DNA of 64,000 nt from Streptococcus sp. HF-1907 (lineage in GTDB: Bacteria > Bacillota > Bacilli > Lactobacillales > Streptococcaceae), in contig NZ_JADNQT010000003.1 in the NCBI RefSeq assembly GCF_015594605.1, forward strand, positions 62,001-126,000, in the 5' to 3' direction. A program made the position numbers and the translations under genes. This document shows, one piece after another, positions 23,518-32,646 of this stretch. The notes under the pieces are model-generated. The model saw only the letters and a program-made list of their open reading frames with translations. It had not been told where the DNA came from and did not search any database. Position 1 is the first letter of the stretch. The number at the start of each line of letters is the position of its first letter.

Positions 23518-24817
23518 TTAGTTGCTTTTTTCAAGTGCAATTTCTCGCTTGATGATGGGATTATGGCGGTAAGAATAATAAAGCTGCGCGGTCATGAATA
23601 GCCAAATAACTGGCTCACAAATAACGACCCCGAAATAACCCGTGTGCGGAATGAGGAAGATGACAAAAAGTATTTTCCCGATAAGTTCGATAATACTTGA
23701 AATCAAAGGCGTTATTTTCTGACCAAGTCCTTGTAGGTTATTTCTTAAAATAAAGAGGCAACCCAGGACTGGGTAAAATGGCGTGTTCCAATTGAGATAG
23801 GTGGCACTTGCCGATAGAAGCTCTGCCTTATTGGACCCCGAAATCAGGTGAGTCAAAAATGGACCCTCAAAATAGAGAAGCACACAAGAAATTAAGCCCC
23901 AAGAAATCGATAACCGACTGGCCTTTTTCACACCTTCATGGACACGATGACGCTTCCCAGCTCCGTAATTTTGTGACGTGAAGGTCGCAATGCCCGCTGC
24001 GATGGCAGTCAGTGGCATGATAAAGAAAGATTGAATCCGACGCGCCGTGGTCTGAGCTGCAATCATGGTCACACCCAGACTATTGATTGACGTTTGCAGG
24101 ATGACCGTCCCGATTGACACAATGGATGACATAAGCCCCATAGAAAGCCCCTGTCCTAGAAGGTCACGGTAAAGGGCAGTATCTTTGGTAAAATGCTTGC
24201 GCTCTGGGACGAGGATATGGCATTTCTTGTAGATGTAAGTGATACAAAAGATGGCAGATACCAGCTGTGCCGTAACGGTAGCGTAGGCAGCTCCCGCCAC
24301 CCCCAGATGAAATTGGGTAATAAAAACAATATCCAATTGCGCGAAGCAGACCAGCTCCCAGATTATAAGTAAAGGTCACAATGACAAAAATCATAATCTT
24401 TGAAATATAGCTATAAGACTGGGCAATAATATTACTAGGAGTCCCTAACAACACCAAGAGTGGCTTCAAACCAAATGAGCCTATCAACATAACTAACAGA
24501 CTCAAGCCCAAGCCAATCACCATTGTTGAAGCGACAGCCTTCTTAACCTGAGTCTCATTTTTAGCACCATAATGTCTCGCGATGACGATACTCATGCCGT
24601 TACCAACACCGAGTGCGAAACCGACAATTAATTCAAAAATGGCAGCTGTTGCTCCAACAGAAGCGAGAGCTTTTTCCCCTAAAAAATGTCCAACAATCAT
24701 GGTATCAGCCGTGTTATAGAGCTGCTGGAAGATATTGGAAACCATAATTGGCAGGGCAAAGAGGGTGATGACCTTGAGGACAGGACCCTTGGTCAGGTCG
24801 ATAGTAGTCGTTTTCAT
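23518..24817 (-). pseudogene. Broken MATE-family multidrug exporter
   Basis: Two frames together cover a MATE exporter. The N-terminal part (24817 down to about 24330) has TKGPVLKVITLFALPIMVSN and ends at GAGLLRAIG. The C-terminal part (24336-23518, 272 residues) resumes with DIVFITQFHLGVAGAAYATV in another frame. In intact relatives about 23 residues (a D-S-x-T-P-L-Y-F segment and a transmembrane helix) lie between those two blocks, so roughly 65-70 bases were lost with a frameshift. The flanks share TTGGATATTG-like bases, consistent with a small deletion. Six of the first helices and the rest remain readable, so the lesion is recent. A terminator-like hairpin lies at 23487-23515. Confidence 0.88.
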
Positions 24818-24970
24818 GCTTGCTCCTAATCGTTAGAAAATCTTAGGTTTAGTATAGCATTTGAAAAGTGGTTTTTGTAGGGGAGGTTTCGTATTTTCCA
24901 GATAAAATCTTGTGACTAGACTGGTCCTGTGATAAAATAGGGTAACTTTAAACATTTAGGAGGTTTGCTG

Positions 24971-25924
24971 ATGAAAAAATTACAAGTTGGTGACCATATC
25001 CGCGTCTTGAGTCCTTCTTCATCTATCGAGCGCTTGGGTGGTTTTGAGGAAAATTTAACAGCCAAGGAAGCTTTGGAGGAACTCGGTTTTCAGGTGTCAT
25101 TTTCTAAACATTACTTGGAGAATGACCTGCTTTACTCCGCTTCTATTGAGAGTCGTGTTGCAGATTTGCATGAGGCTTTCGCTGATGATTCTGTGGACGC
25201 CGTTTTGGCAACTATCGGTGGTTTTAACTCAAATGAACTTTTACCTTACTTAAACTATGATTTAATGGCTACGCATCCAAAGATTATCTGTGGTTATTCC
25301 GATTCGACTGCCTTTCTCAACGCCATCTTTGCTAAAGCGGGCATTCAGACCTACATGGGACCGTCATACTCCAGCTTTAAAATGAAAGAGGGACAGGCTT
25401 ATCAAACCAAGTCTTGGTTGACTGCCATGACTGAAACCGAGTACAACCTTGTCCCAAGTGAGAAATGGTCCAGCGACCCTTGGTATGACCCAAGTCAGCC
25501 CCGTCACTTCTTTCCAACCGAATGGAAAGTTTACAATCACGGTCAAGCCAAAGGAACCATCATCGGAGGAAATCTCTCAACTTTTGGATTGCTTCGTGGC
25601 ACGCCTTACGCCCCCCGACCTAAAAATTACATTTTATTAGTTGAGGAGGCTGAGGAAGATGATTTTTATGAATTTGATAGACATTTTGCAGCCATCCTTC
25701 AAGCCTATCCAAACCCACAAGCTATTCTCATCGGGCGTTTTCCAAAAGAATGTGGTATGACGCCTGAGCTATTTGACTACATCTTGTCCAAACACCCCAT
25801 TCTCAAAACGATTCCTGTTGTTTATGACATGGATTTTGCCCACACACAGCCACTCTTTACCGTAACTATTGGTGCCGAGATGACTGTGGATACTGAGACT
25901 ATGACATTTAAAATTGAAGAGTAA
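24971..25924 (+). CDS. S66 family peptidase (LD-carboxypeptidase/MccF-like)
   Basis: A 317-residue protein, from ATG 24971 after AGGAGG. The catalytic Ser lies in ICGYSDSTAFLNAI (about 117), Glu in ILLVEEAEED (about 221) and His in DMDFAHTQPL (about 290), the S66 triad. Relatives cleave murein tetrapeptides or inactivate microcin-C-like peptide-nucleotides. The sequence is closer to the MccF-like subgroup (long middle insertion with WYDPSQPRHFFPTEW) than to LdcA. Cytoplasmic, no signal peptide. Followed by a bidirectional terminator at 25928-25970. Confidence 0.87.
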   Translation: MKKLQVGDHIRVLSPSSSIERLGGFEENLTAKEALEELGFQVSFSKHYLENDLLYSASIESRVADLHEAFADDSVDAVLATIGGFNSNELLPYLNYDLMATHPKIICGYSDSTAFLNAIFAKAGIQTYMGPSYSSFKMKEGQAYQTKSWLTAMTETEYNLVPSEKWSSDPWYDPSQPRHFFPTEWKVYNHGQAKGTIIGGNLSTFGLLRGTPYAPRPKNYILLVEEAEEDDFYEFDRHFAAILQAYPNPQAILIGRFPKECGMTPELFDYILSKHPILKTIPVVYDMDFAHTQPLFTVTIGAEMTVDTETMTFKIEE

Positions 25925-25927
25925 AAC

Positions 25928-25970
25928 AAACAACCTGCCACCGATTTATGAAGCGACAGGTTGTTTTTAT
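25928..25970. terminator. Bidirectional terminator between peptidase and pepO
   Basis: AAACAACCTG and CAGGTTGTTT are perfect arms (25928-25937, 25957-25966), with T-runs on both strands. It serves the two convergent genes. Confidence 0.85.
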
Positions 25971-25979
25971 TTAAATAAT

Positions 25980-27875
25980 TTACCAAATAATCACACGGTC
26001 TTCTGGGGCACGCCACATGCCGTCACCTTCTTTGACATCAAATTCTTTATGAAATTCTTCAAAGTTTGTGATAGTAACATTGGTACGCCATTTGCCTGGA
26101 GCATGGACATCGACGCTGACCATCATTTGCATGAATTCGTCGCGCGCCTTCATACGCCAGATAGTTGCAAAGTTGATGAAGTAATCGCGGGCTGAGAAAT
26201 CTGCTTCACGCTCTGCTGCTTCAAGTGCGCAGGCTACACCACCGAGGTCAGCTACGTTTTCAGACACGGTCAATTTACCATTGACTTTGGCACCGTAAGA
26301 GTCCAGACCGTCAAACTGGTCAACCACCTTATCTGTACGTTCTTTGAAGGCTGCATAATCTTCTTCTGTCCACCAGTCATTGAGGCTTCCATGTTCGTCA
26401 AATGACGCGCCGTTGGTATCAAAGGCGTGAGAAATTTCGTGGGCGATAACCGCACCAATACCACCGTAGTTAGCTGATGAGCTTTGCTCCAATGAATAGA
26501 ATGGCGATTGCAAGATTGCTGCTGGGAAAACGATTTGGTTTTGTTGAGGGTCGTAGTAAGCATTGACCATGTTAGCTGGCATATGCCACTCGCTACGGTC
26601 AACTGGCTGGTTCCACTTGCTCCAAGAATGAGCGATTGAGATTTTTGCCAAGTTTTGCGCATTTTCCACCAAACTAAGGTTTTCATCGATGACTTTCTTA
26701 GCATAAGTTTCTGGCAATTTCTCTGGATAACCGATGTGTGGTGTGATGACGTTTAGTTTTGTGATGGCTTTTTCACGTGTGGCTGGCGCTAACCAATCAG
26801 CAGTTTCTAAACGTGATTTATAGACATCAATCATAGTCGCCACTTTGGCCTCCACATCAGCCTTAGCTTCTGGTGAGAATTTTTCACCCGCATACCAAAG
26901 TCCGAGGGCTTGGCTGTAAGCACCTTGCGCCAAATAGTAGGCAGCTTTACGTTTGTCCATGGCTTGAGGTGTTCCAGAAAGAGCACGGCCGTATGCACCA
27001 GACAAGACACGGATCTCATCTGTCAGATAACTATTGAAGCTAGTCACAGCTGAGACGATAAGGTCTGCCTTGATAAGCTCCCAGTTCTTTTCAGAATAAT
27101 AGTCTGCCGCAAAATCCGTCCAGAAACGTTCTTCAGGAACGATAACTTGGTCTGGCACTTGTCCTAAGATTTGTTTGAAGATAGCATCCAATGGCAATTC
27201 TGGTGCTAATTTTGTGAAATCTTCCCACTTGTACGGGTGGTAGAGTTTAACATACTCTGAAGATTCTTCACGGGACAAAACGTACTTAGCCAATTTGGCA
27301 TCCAGTTCAAGGATTTTATCCAAGTAGTCTTTGATTTCTTCTGCTAAGAAGCCGAATTTTGCAAGAAGCTCTTCTTCTGATTTACGCCATGTAGCAAGTA
27401 ATTCTTGCCCTTTTTCATTGCCCTCTTCATAGTAGGTTGTGTCTGGCAAGATGATGCTTGGTGCTTCTGCCCAAAGGACATTAAGCTGGGCATTCATGAA
27501 GTCTGGTGCCACACCAAACGGGAAGAGATTTGGTTTGCCTGCCATCTCATAGTCGGCAATTTTATTAGCAAATTCGGTAAATGATCCTAACGCCTTGTAT
27601 TCTTCAATCAAAGGAAGAACTGGTGCCACACCAACTTCTTCACGCTTATCATAGTCGGCAGTCATGCGGTGCAATTTGACAAAATTTGCCAAGATTGGGT
27701 CATCTGGTACATCTTTTCCTTCCAACCATTGGTCTGTCGTCGTCAACATTAACTCTTCAATCTCATCTGCTAGGTCTGAAAATCCACCTGTACGGGGTTT
27801 GTCAGCAGGGATAACCGCTGTTTTAGCCCATTCGCCATTGACAGCTTCGTAAAAATCATCTTGATATCGTGTCAT
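25980..27875 (-). CDS. pepO: M13 endopeptidase PepO
   Basis: A 631-residue neprilysin-like zinc endopeptidase, from ATG 27875 with AAGGAG upstream. The zinc site is HEISH at 479-483 in VIAHEISHAFD, with Glu539 of ENVADLGG as third ligand, both canonical for M13. The N-terminal cap DDFYEAVNGEW is the usual start of the family. There is no signal peptide, so it is cytoplasmic or exported without one, as reported for streptococcal PepO. It has its own promoter region facing the Gfo/Idh/MocA gene. Confidence 0.96.
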   Translation of the reverse strand: MTRYQDDFYEAVNGEWAKTAVIPADKPRTGGFSDLADEIEELMLTTTDQWLEGKDVPDDPILANFVKLHRMTADYDKREEVGVAPVLPLIEEYKALGSFTEFANKIADYEMAGKPNLFPFGVAPDFMNAQLNVLWAEAPSIILPDTTYYEEGNEKGQELLATWRKSEEELLAKFGFLAEEIKDYLDKILELDAKLAKYVLSREESSEYVKLYHPYKWEDFTKLAPELPLDAIFKQILGQVPDQVIVPEERFWTDFAADYYSEKNWELIKADLIVSAVTSFNSYLTDEIRVLSGAYGRALSGTPQAMDKRKAAYYLAQGAYSQALGLWYAGEKFSPEAKADVEAKVATMIDVYKSRLETADWLAPATREKAITKLNVITPHIGYPEKLPETYAKKVIDENLSLVENAQNLAKISIAHSWSKWNQPVDRSEWHMPANMVNAYYDPQQNQIVFPAAILQSPFYSLEQSSSANYGGIGAVIAHEISHAFDTNGASFDEHGSLNDWWTEEDYAAFKERTDKVVDQFDGLDSYGAKVNGKLTVSENVADLGGVACALEAAEREADFSARDYFINFATIWRMKARDEFMQMMVSVDVHAPGKWRTNVTITNFEEFHKEFDVKEGDGMWRAPEDRVIIW

Positions 27876-27993
27876 GAAAATCTCCTTCAATTTGTAATCT
27901 CTTACATTGTATCAAAAAAGTGTTATAATTGCTGAGAGAAGATAAGATAAATGTTACTATAAAGTGATTTACTCAAGCATATAGGAGGTCATT

Positions 27994-28974
27994 ATGACTG
28001 AAAAACATTACAACTGGGCAACACTTGGTACTGGAGTTATCGCTAATGAGCTGGCGCAAGCTTTGCAGGCACGCGGTCAGAAGCTCTATTCTGTAGCCAA
28101 TCGTACTTATGACAAGGGCTCAGCTTTTGCTAATAAGTACGGGATCGAAAAAGTCTACGAACGGATGGATGAGGTGTTTGAAGACCCCGGAGTAGATATC
28201 ATTTATATCTCTACTCCTCACAATACACATATTCCCTTCTTACGTAAGGCTCTAGCAAATGGGAAACACGTACTTTGTGAAAAATCTATTACACTAAATA
28301 GCGATGAATTACAAGAAGCTATTGACCTGGCCGAAAAGAATCATGTGGTTCTTGCTGAAGCCATGACCATTTTCCATATGCCAATCTATCGCCAACTTAA
28401 AAGCTTAGTAGACAGTGGGAACTTCGGTCCACTTAAGATGATTCAGATGAACTTTGGGAGCTATAAAGAGTATGACATGACGAATCGCTTCTTTAATCGT
28501 GACTTGGCTGGTGGAGCTCTTTTAGACATTGGTGTTTACGCCCTATCCTGCATCCGTTGGTTTATGTCTGAAAGTCCAAATCAAGTTAGCTCACAAGTAA
28601 CATTTGCACCAAGTGGTGTCGATGAACAAGTTGGAATTCTATTATCAAACTCAGCTGGTGAAATGGCAACCGTCAGCCTTAGCCTTCACGCTAAACAGCC
28701 CAAACGAGCTACCATCGCCTATGATAAAGCTTATATCGAGCTATTTGAATACCCTCGAGGACAGGAGGCTGTAATCACCTACACCGAAGATGGACACCAA
28801 GAAGTAATTAAATCAGGGCAAACTCAAGACGCCCTCCAGTATGAAGTTGCTGATATGGAAGAAGCTGTTGCTGGTCTCGGAAACCGTATGTACCTAGACT
28901 ACACCAAAGACGTCATGACCATCATGACCCAGCTGCGAAAAGAATGGAAATTTACCTACCCAGAAGAAGAGTAA
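27994..28974 (+). CDS. Gfo/Idh/MocA-family NAD(P)-dependent oxidoreductase
   Basis: A 326-residue protein. The Rossmann start is WATLGTGVIANELAQALQ, with EKSITLNSDELQEAI carrying the family E-K-x-h motif (Lys in LCEKS near residue 97). GGALLDIGVYALSCIRWF near 175 is the sugar/substrate-binding helix. Substrate unknown; trans-1,2-dihydrobenzene-diol dehydrogenase-like members of lactic acid bacteria look similar. GAGG(T) ribosome site precedes ATG 27994. Confidence 0.9.
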   Translation: MTEKHYNWATLGTGVIANELAQALQARGQKLYSVANRTYDKGSAFANKYGIEKVYERMDEVFEDPGVDIIYISTPHNTHIPFLRKALANGKHVLCEKSITLNSDELQEAIDLAEKNHVVLAEAMTIFHMPIYRQLKSLVDSGNFGPLKMIQMNFGSYKEYDMTNRFFNRDLAGGALLDIGVYALSCIRWFMSESPNQVSSQVTFAPSGVDEQVGILLSNSAGEMATVSLSLHAKQPKRATIAYDKAYIELFEYPRGQEAVITYTEDGHQEVIKSGQTQDALQYEVADMEEAVAGLGNRMYLDYTKDVMTIMTQLRKEWKFTYPEEE

Positions 28975-28983
28975 TTGATAGAC

Positions 28984-29029
28984 AAAAAAGCATGGGGTTT
29001 CCTTTCAACAGGAAGCATCATGCTTTTTT
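28984..29029. terminator. Bidirectional terminator
   Basis: AAAAAAGCATG (28984-28994) and CATGCTTTTTT (29019-29029) pair perfectly, with an internal TTCCT/AGGAA stem. It ends the oxidoreductase gene and overlaps the end of the convergent MFS gene. Confidence 0.9.
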
Positions 29030-30193
29030 GAACGTTTTACGACTTGTCACTAGCTGTGTGAGAAGATAAATAACTCCAATCACCACACTGATGAGTGCAT
29101 AGTAAAGAAAAGCTGCACTAGGGTTTGGGTTCAAGTATTTGAAGAGTTTTAGGACAATAGCTGCGCTGGCTCCCCCTAAGTTACAGAAGAAAAGCACGAT
29201 GGTTGTCGCTGTTCCAATCAGGGGCGCAGCCATTTTTTCAGAAACCAAAGTGAAAGCTGAGGTCACCACCAAGCTGTATAAAAAGCCTGATAACATTGCT
29301 CCAGCTGTTAGGAGCAAAAGGTTAGGAGCCTTGGCGATGAGGAGCAAGCTCCCCGCAAAGAAAATGAGTGCCAGTGGCGTCAAGTATTTTTTCAGACCTG
29401 ACATCAAAGGGCCAAAGCAAACGCCAGCTACAATTCCCATGAGCATCATGGCACTGAGAGCGAGACTAGCTTGACTGGCTGTTCCAAGTTTGAGACTGTC
29501 CACCAAAACCGGGATACGCAGGCTATTGGCGCTATTTACATTAATAACAAAACCAGCTAGCAGAGCCAACCCAATAATATAAAGCAAGTCTTTTGCTGTA
29601 AAGCGCGCCTTTGGATGCTCGCTATCTTCACTTTTTTTCACCGAATGACGCGGTGCAAAGGCTAGGTAAAGCACCAAAATAGGAAGAGCAAAAAGGTAGA
29701 TGACAAAAGCCTTTGACCAACCAAAAGCAATCAAGAAACCGACCAAGGCTGTTAAAATGGCATTTCCCAGAACCTCAAAAGAACCGCGGAGCCCTAACAG
29801 TCGCACGCGCTCCTGTCCTTGATAGTTTTCGCTGATGATATTGATAGCTCGCGCATTGATAAAACCAATCCCAACTCCAAGTAAAATCCGTGAGACCAGC
29901 ATCAAGGGATAGGACTGCCAGACCAATGGCATACTCCCGCCGAAGGCAATCAAGACCAGACCACAGATGACCGTCAAGCGTTCAGATAAGACCTTGCTAA
30001 GCCAAGGCGTTAAAACCAGCATACCTAAAATGGCGAATGAGGAGATTGAAAAAAGTGATTCCACCTGAGAAGCAGATACTCCCTGACTTTTAAAGTGAGT
30101 AATCATCTGAGGCAGAGCCGTCGATGGTGAGAAGGTCGAGACCAGCATCAGGGATAGCGATAAGAGACTAACCTTTTCCATTGTCTTTTTCAT
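29018..30193 (-). CDS. MFS transporter (exporter type)
   Basis: A 391-residue membrane protein, from ATG 30193 with AAAGGA upstream. About 12 transmembrane helices. The loop 2-3 motif is shortened, and motif C-like ARILLGVGIGFINARAINII points to the drug/metabolite exporter branch. It is divergent from a Crp/Fnr regulator, with a perfect 16-bp palindrome between them, so the regulator probably controls it. The substrate is not evident; DHA1 or CynX/NimT-like exporters fit (two six-helix halves). Confidence 0.87.
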   Translation of the reverse strand: MKKTMEKVSLLSLSLMLVSTFSPSTALPQMITHFKSQGVSASQVESLFSISSFAILGMLVLTPWLSKVLSERLTVICGLVLIAFGGSMPLVWQSYPLMLVSRILLGVGIGFINARAINIISENYQGQERVRLLGLRGSFEVLGNAILTALVGFLIAFGWSKAFVIYLFALPILVLYLAFAPRHSVKKSEDSEHPKARFTAKDLLYIIGLALLAGFVINVNSANSLRIPVLVDSLKLGTASQASLALSAMMLMGIVAGVCFGPLMSGLKKYLTPLALIFFAGSLLLIAKAPNLLLLTAGAMLSGFLYSLVVTSAFTLVSEKMAAPLIGTATTIVLFFCNLGGASAAIVLKLFKYLNPNPSAAFLYYALISVVIGVIYLLTQLVTSRKTFKKA

Positions 30194-30262
30194 GTATTTT
30201 CCTTTGTTTCTGTTATGTTTTTTCACTATAAAAAGAGTATAATCATTAATGGATAAGAAAAA

Positions 30263-30278
30263 TAGGACATATGTCCTA
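30263..30278. promoter_or_regulatory. Perfect 16-bp palindrome, likely Crp/Fnr-family operator
   Basis: TAGGACATATGTCCTA, perfectly self-complementary, lies 23 bases before the regulator start and upstream of the divergent MFS gene. Size and symmetry suit a Crp-like dimer. Confidence 0.65.
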
Positions 30279-30301
30279 AATGCTTCAAAGGATTTTTGAA
30301 A

Positions 30302-30946
30302 ATGAACTTAGAAACCTGTATTCAGGGCTATCAGCTGGAAAATATTTTTCCGACTTCTTATTTTCAGGACTTGCAGTTGACCAAGGTCAAGGCTGGTCAG
30401 AGCGTTTGTCAGCAGGGAGAAGATTTGGTCGCTCTGTCTTACTTTATCAAAGGCAAACTGAAAATCGTTCGAAGGCTTTTCAACGGCAAAGAATACATCC
30501 TCAACATTCAAGAGGAGCCTACCTTGATTGGTGACATCGAGCTTTTCACCGACCAGACGACCGTTTCATCGGTGGTTGCTTTAGAGGATTCTTGGCTGAT
30601 TCAATTGCCTCTTTTGGGAAGAAAGGCAGAGCTTCTGCAAGACCCACGGGTGCTCTTAAAACTCGGTCAGGGCTTGGCTCAGTCGCTCTACGACCAAAAT
30701 ATTCGTGCTTCTACCAATCTGACCTACACGGTCAAGGAACGCTTAGCAACTCATATTTTGGCTGTGGAGACTGATAATTATTGCCGTTTAGAATTGGCAC
30801 CCCTTGCGGATTCTTTCGGCGTCAGCTACCGACATCTGACTAGGGTTCTGAGTGAACTGACCAGCCAAGGCATCCTTGAGAAGCGCAAGCCCTATTACCA
30901 TATCAAAAACCGGCAAGAGCTGGAACGGTGGCGCATCGAGGACTGA
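30302..30946 (+). CDS. Crp/Fnr family transcriptional regulator (YeiL-like)
   Basis: A 214-residue protein. Residues 15-115 form the cyclic-nucleotide-binding-like beta roll (VKAGQSVCQQGEDLVALSYF, then NGKEYILNIQEEPTLIGDIE). The C-terminal winged helix has LAPLADSFGVSYRHLTRVLS with the recognition helix at the end. No Cys cluster for an iron-sulfur centre is visible, so it is not an FNR oxygen sensor; the effector is unknown. Resembles YeiL. Likely regulates the divergent MFS gene and itself. Confidence 0.88.
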   Translation: MNLETCIQGYQLENIFPTSYFQDLQLTKVKAGQSVCQQGEDLVALSYFIKGKLKIVRRLFNGKEYILNIQEEPTLIGDIELFTDQTTVSSVVALEDSWLIQLPLLGRKAELLQDPRVLLKLGQGLAQSLYDQNIRASTNLTYTVKERLATHILAVETDNYCRLELAPLADSFGVSYRHLTRVLSELTSQGILEKRKPYYHIKNRQELERWRIED

Positions 30947-31022
30947 CCCTCTAACTTTATCTATCGCTCCTTTTGTGCTAAACTAGAGGAAGCGAATCTG
31001 CTCAAATCGAAAGGAAATCTCA

Positions 31023-31637
31023 ATGTCTGTTATTAAAAAACTTACTAAAGCTAGTCATTTGATTGATATGAATGACATTATTCGTGAAGGGAACCCAACG
31101 CTTCGTGCGGTGGCTGAAGATGTGACCTTCCCACTATCACTTGAAGAAGAAATTCTTGGGGAAAAAATGATGCAGTTCTTGGTTAACTCTCAAGACCCTG
31201 TTATGGCTGAAAAAATGGGCTTGCGCGGTGGTGTTGGTCTCGCTGCACCTCAGTTGGATATCTCAAAACGCATTATCGCTGTTCTGGTGCCAAATCCTGA
31301 AGACACAGAAGGCAATCCACCCAAAGAAGCTTACAGTTTACGTGAAGTCATGTACAATCCTAAAGTGGTTGCACACTCTGTTCAAGATGCTGCGCTGTCT
31401 GATGGCGAAGGTTGCTTGTCTGTTGACCGCGAAGTGCCTGGCTACGTTGTCCGTCACTCACGCGTGACTGTTGAATACTTTGACAAGACTGGCGAAAAAC
31501 ACCGCATCAAACTCAAGGGCTACAACTCAATCGTCGTTCAACACGAAATCGACCACACCAACGGTATCATGTTCTACGACCGCATCAACAAAGACAATCC
31601 ATTTGCTATCAAAGATGGCATGTTGATTATTGAATAG
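31023..31637 (+). CDS. def: Peptide deformylase
   Basis: A 204-residue type II deformylase. Motifs are GVGLAAPQ (about 73-80), EGCLSV (about 129-134) and QHEIDHTNG (about 174-182), which supply Cys and two His metal ligands plus the catalytic Glu. It removes the formyl group from nascent proteins. AAAGGAAAT lies upstream of the ATG. A good terminator follows. Confidence 0.97.
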   Translation: MSVIKKLTKASHLIDMNDIIREGNPTLRAVAEDVTFPLSLEEEILGEKMMQFLVNSQDPVMAEKMGLRGGVGLAAPQLDISKRIIAVLVPNPEDTEGNPPKEAYSLREVMYNPKVVAHSVQDAALSDGEGCLSVDREVPGYVVRHSRVTVEYFDKTGEKHRIKLKGYNSIVVQHEIDHTNGIMFYDRINKDNPFAIKDGMLIIE

Positions 31638-31644
31638 TATTGTA

Positions 31645-31680
31645 AGAGGTTGGGAAAAATTCCTAACCTCTCTTTATTTT
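31645..31680 (+). terminator. Terminator of def
   Basis: AGAGGTTGGGA pairs over 11 bp with TCCTAACCTCT (one G-T), followed by CTTTATTTT. Confidence 0.8.
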
Positions 31681-31770
31681 GTCTAACGAATCTCAACTAT
31701 GCGAAGGCGTGGCAAGGAAATCGAAGACTTTATCTTACCCATTTCTGTCACGCTCTCTTATTTTTATCCT

Positions 31771-32553
31771 CTAATCCAGAAAATACCGCAATTCCAAATG
31801 CGGATCAGCTAACTTCAAGGGGCTTTCAAAGGTTTCTAGGATGAGAAAGCGGGTCAGCCCTTGTTCTTTATGATAATGGTCAAGCTGGGCATGAATGGCC
31901 TCTTGGCTGATGTGCTGGGCGTGGAGGTGTTGGTACTGCAAGCCTAATATCTGATGTGCCTGAAAATCTGCTATGGGGGACACCCTGAAAGCCAAATACT
32001 GATGCAGCTCTTCAGCTTCATAGACGTAGTAGCAGCCCAAGCGGTCAGCATAACGAATGCCCTGCTCTTCAAAATTAGCTAGTTGCTCTCGAACTGCTTG
32101 ATAGTAAGCCTTTGACAACATATCCCCGTCAAAATCCACCAGGAGAAAATACTCTTCCTGATGCCCCAAATGCCGCTCCTGACTGTGGTCCAAATGTTCT
32201 GATAATTGCACCTGCTGATCGAGATTTCTCAGATAATCTCGGTCTTTTTTGAGTTGCTCAGCCTGTCGGTCCAATTCCTGCCCTGCTGCTTTCAGGATAG
32301 CCATCATATCAATCTGCTGGTCGTCTATGAGGTACTTGGTGAATTCTTTTAGCGGTAGCCCATAGCTGGCGCAGATTTTGATGATCTGCACATAGGTGAT
32401 ATGCATGTGTGAATAGTAGCGGTAGCCATTTCCCGGATCCACAAAACTGGGGGTTAAAATCCCTATGCTTTCGTAATAGCGGAGCGCCTTGACATGAATA
32501 TCGGATAGCTTGCTCAACTGCCCGATGGTTAATAAGTGTGAGAAATCTTTCAT
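31771..32553 (-). CDS. MerR family regulator
   Basis: A 260-residue regulator. The winged HTH is LLTIGQLSKLSDIHVKALRY with YESIGILTPS, followed by a linker helix and a long GyrI-like effector domain (residues 110-260). Short metal-sensing members have a Cys loop; this one lacks it, so it resembles BmrR/TipA-like regulators. It diverges from the P-type ATPase, whose promoter has the 19-bp spacer typical of MerR control and begins seven bases from this start codon. Confidence 0.87.
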   Translation of the reverse strand: MKDFSHLLTIGQLSKLSDIHVKALRYYESIGILTPSFVDPGNGYRYYSHMHITYVQIIKICASYGLPLKEFTKYLIDDQQIDMMAILKAAGQELDRQAEQLKKDRDYLRNLDQQVQLSEHLDHSQERHLGHQEEYFLLVDFDGDMLSKAYYQAVREQLANFEEQGIRYADRLGCYYVYEAEELHQYLAFRVSPIADFQAHQILGLQYQHLHAQHISQEAIHAQLDHYHKEQGLTRFLILETFESPLKLADPHLELRYFLD

Positions 32554-32559
32554 TTTTGC

Positions 32560-32590
32560 TTGACCTTACTGTGACGGTATAGTTTATAGT
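32560..32590 (+). promoter_or_regulatory. MerR-type promoter with 19-bp spacer
   Basis: TTGACC (32560-32565), 19 bases, TATAGT (32585-32590). Over-long spacers are the hallmark of MerR-activated promoters. It drives the ATPase. Confidence 0.75.
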
Positions 32591-32646
32591 ATAAGTATAA
32601 CAAGGATGACAAGTCCTTACAAGACTAAAGAAACGAGGTCATCATC

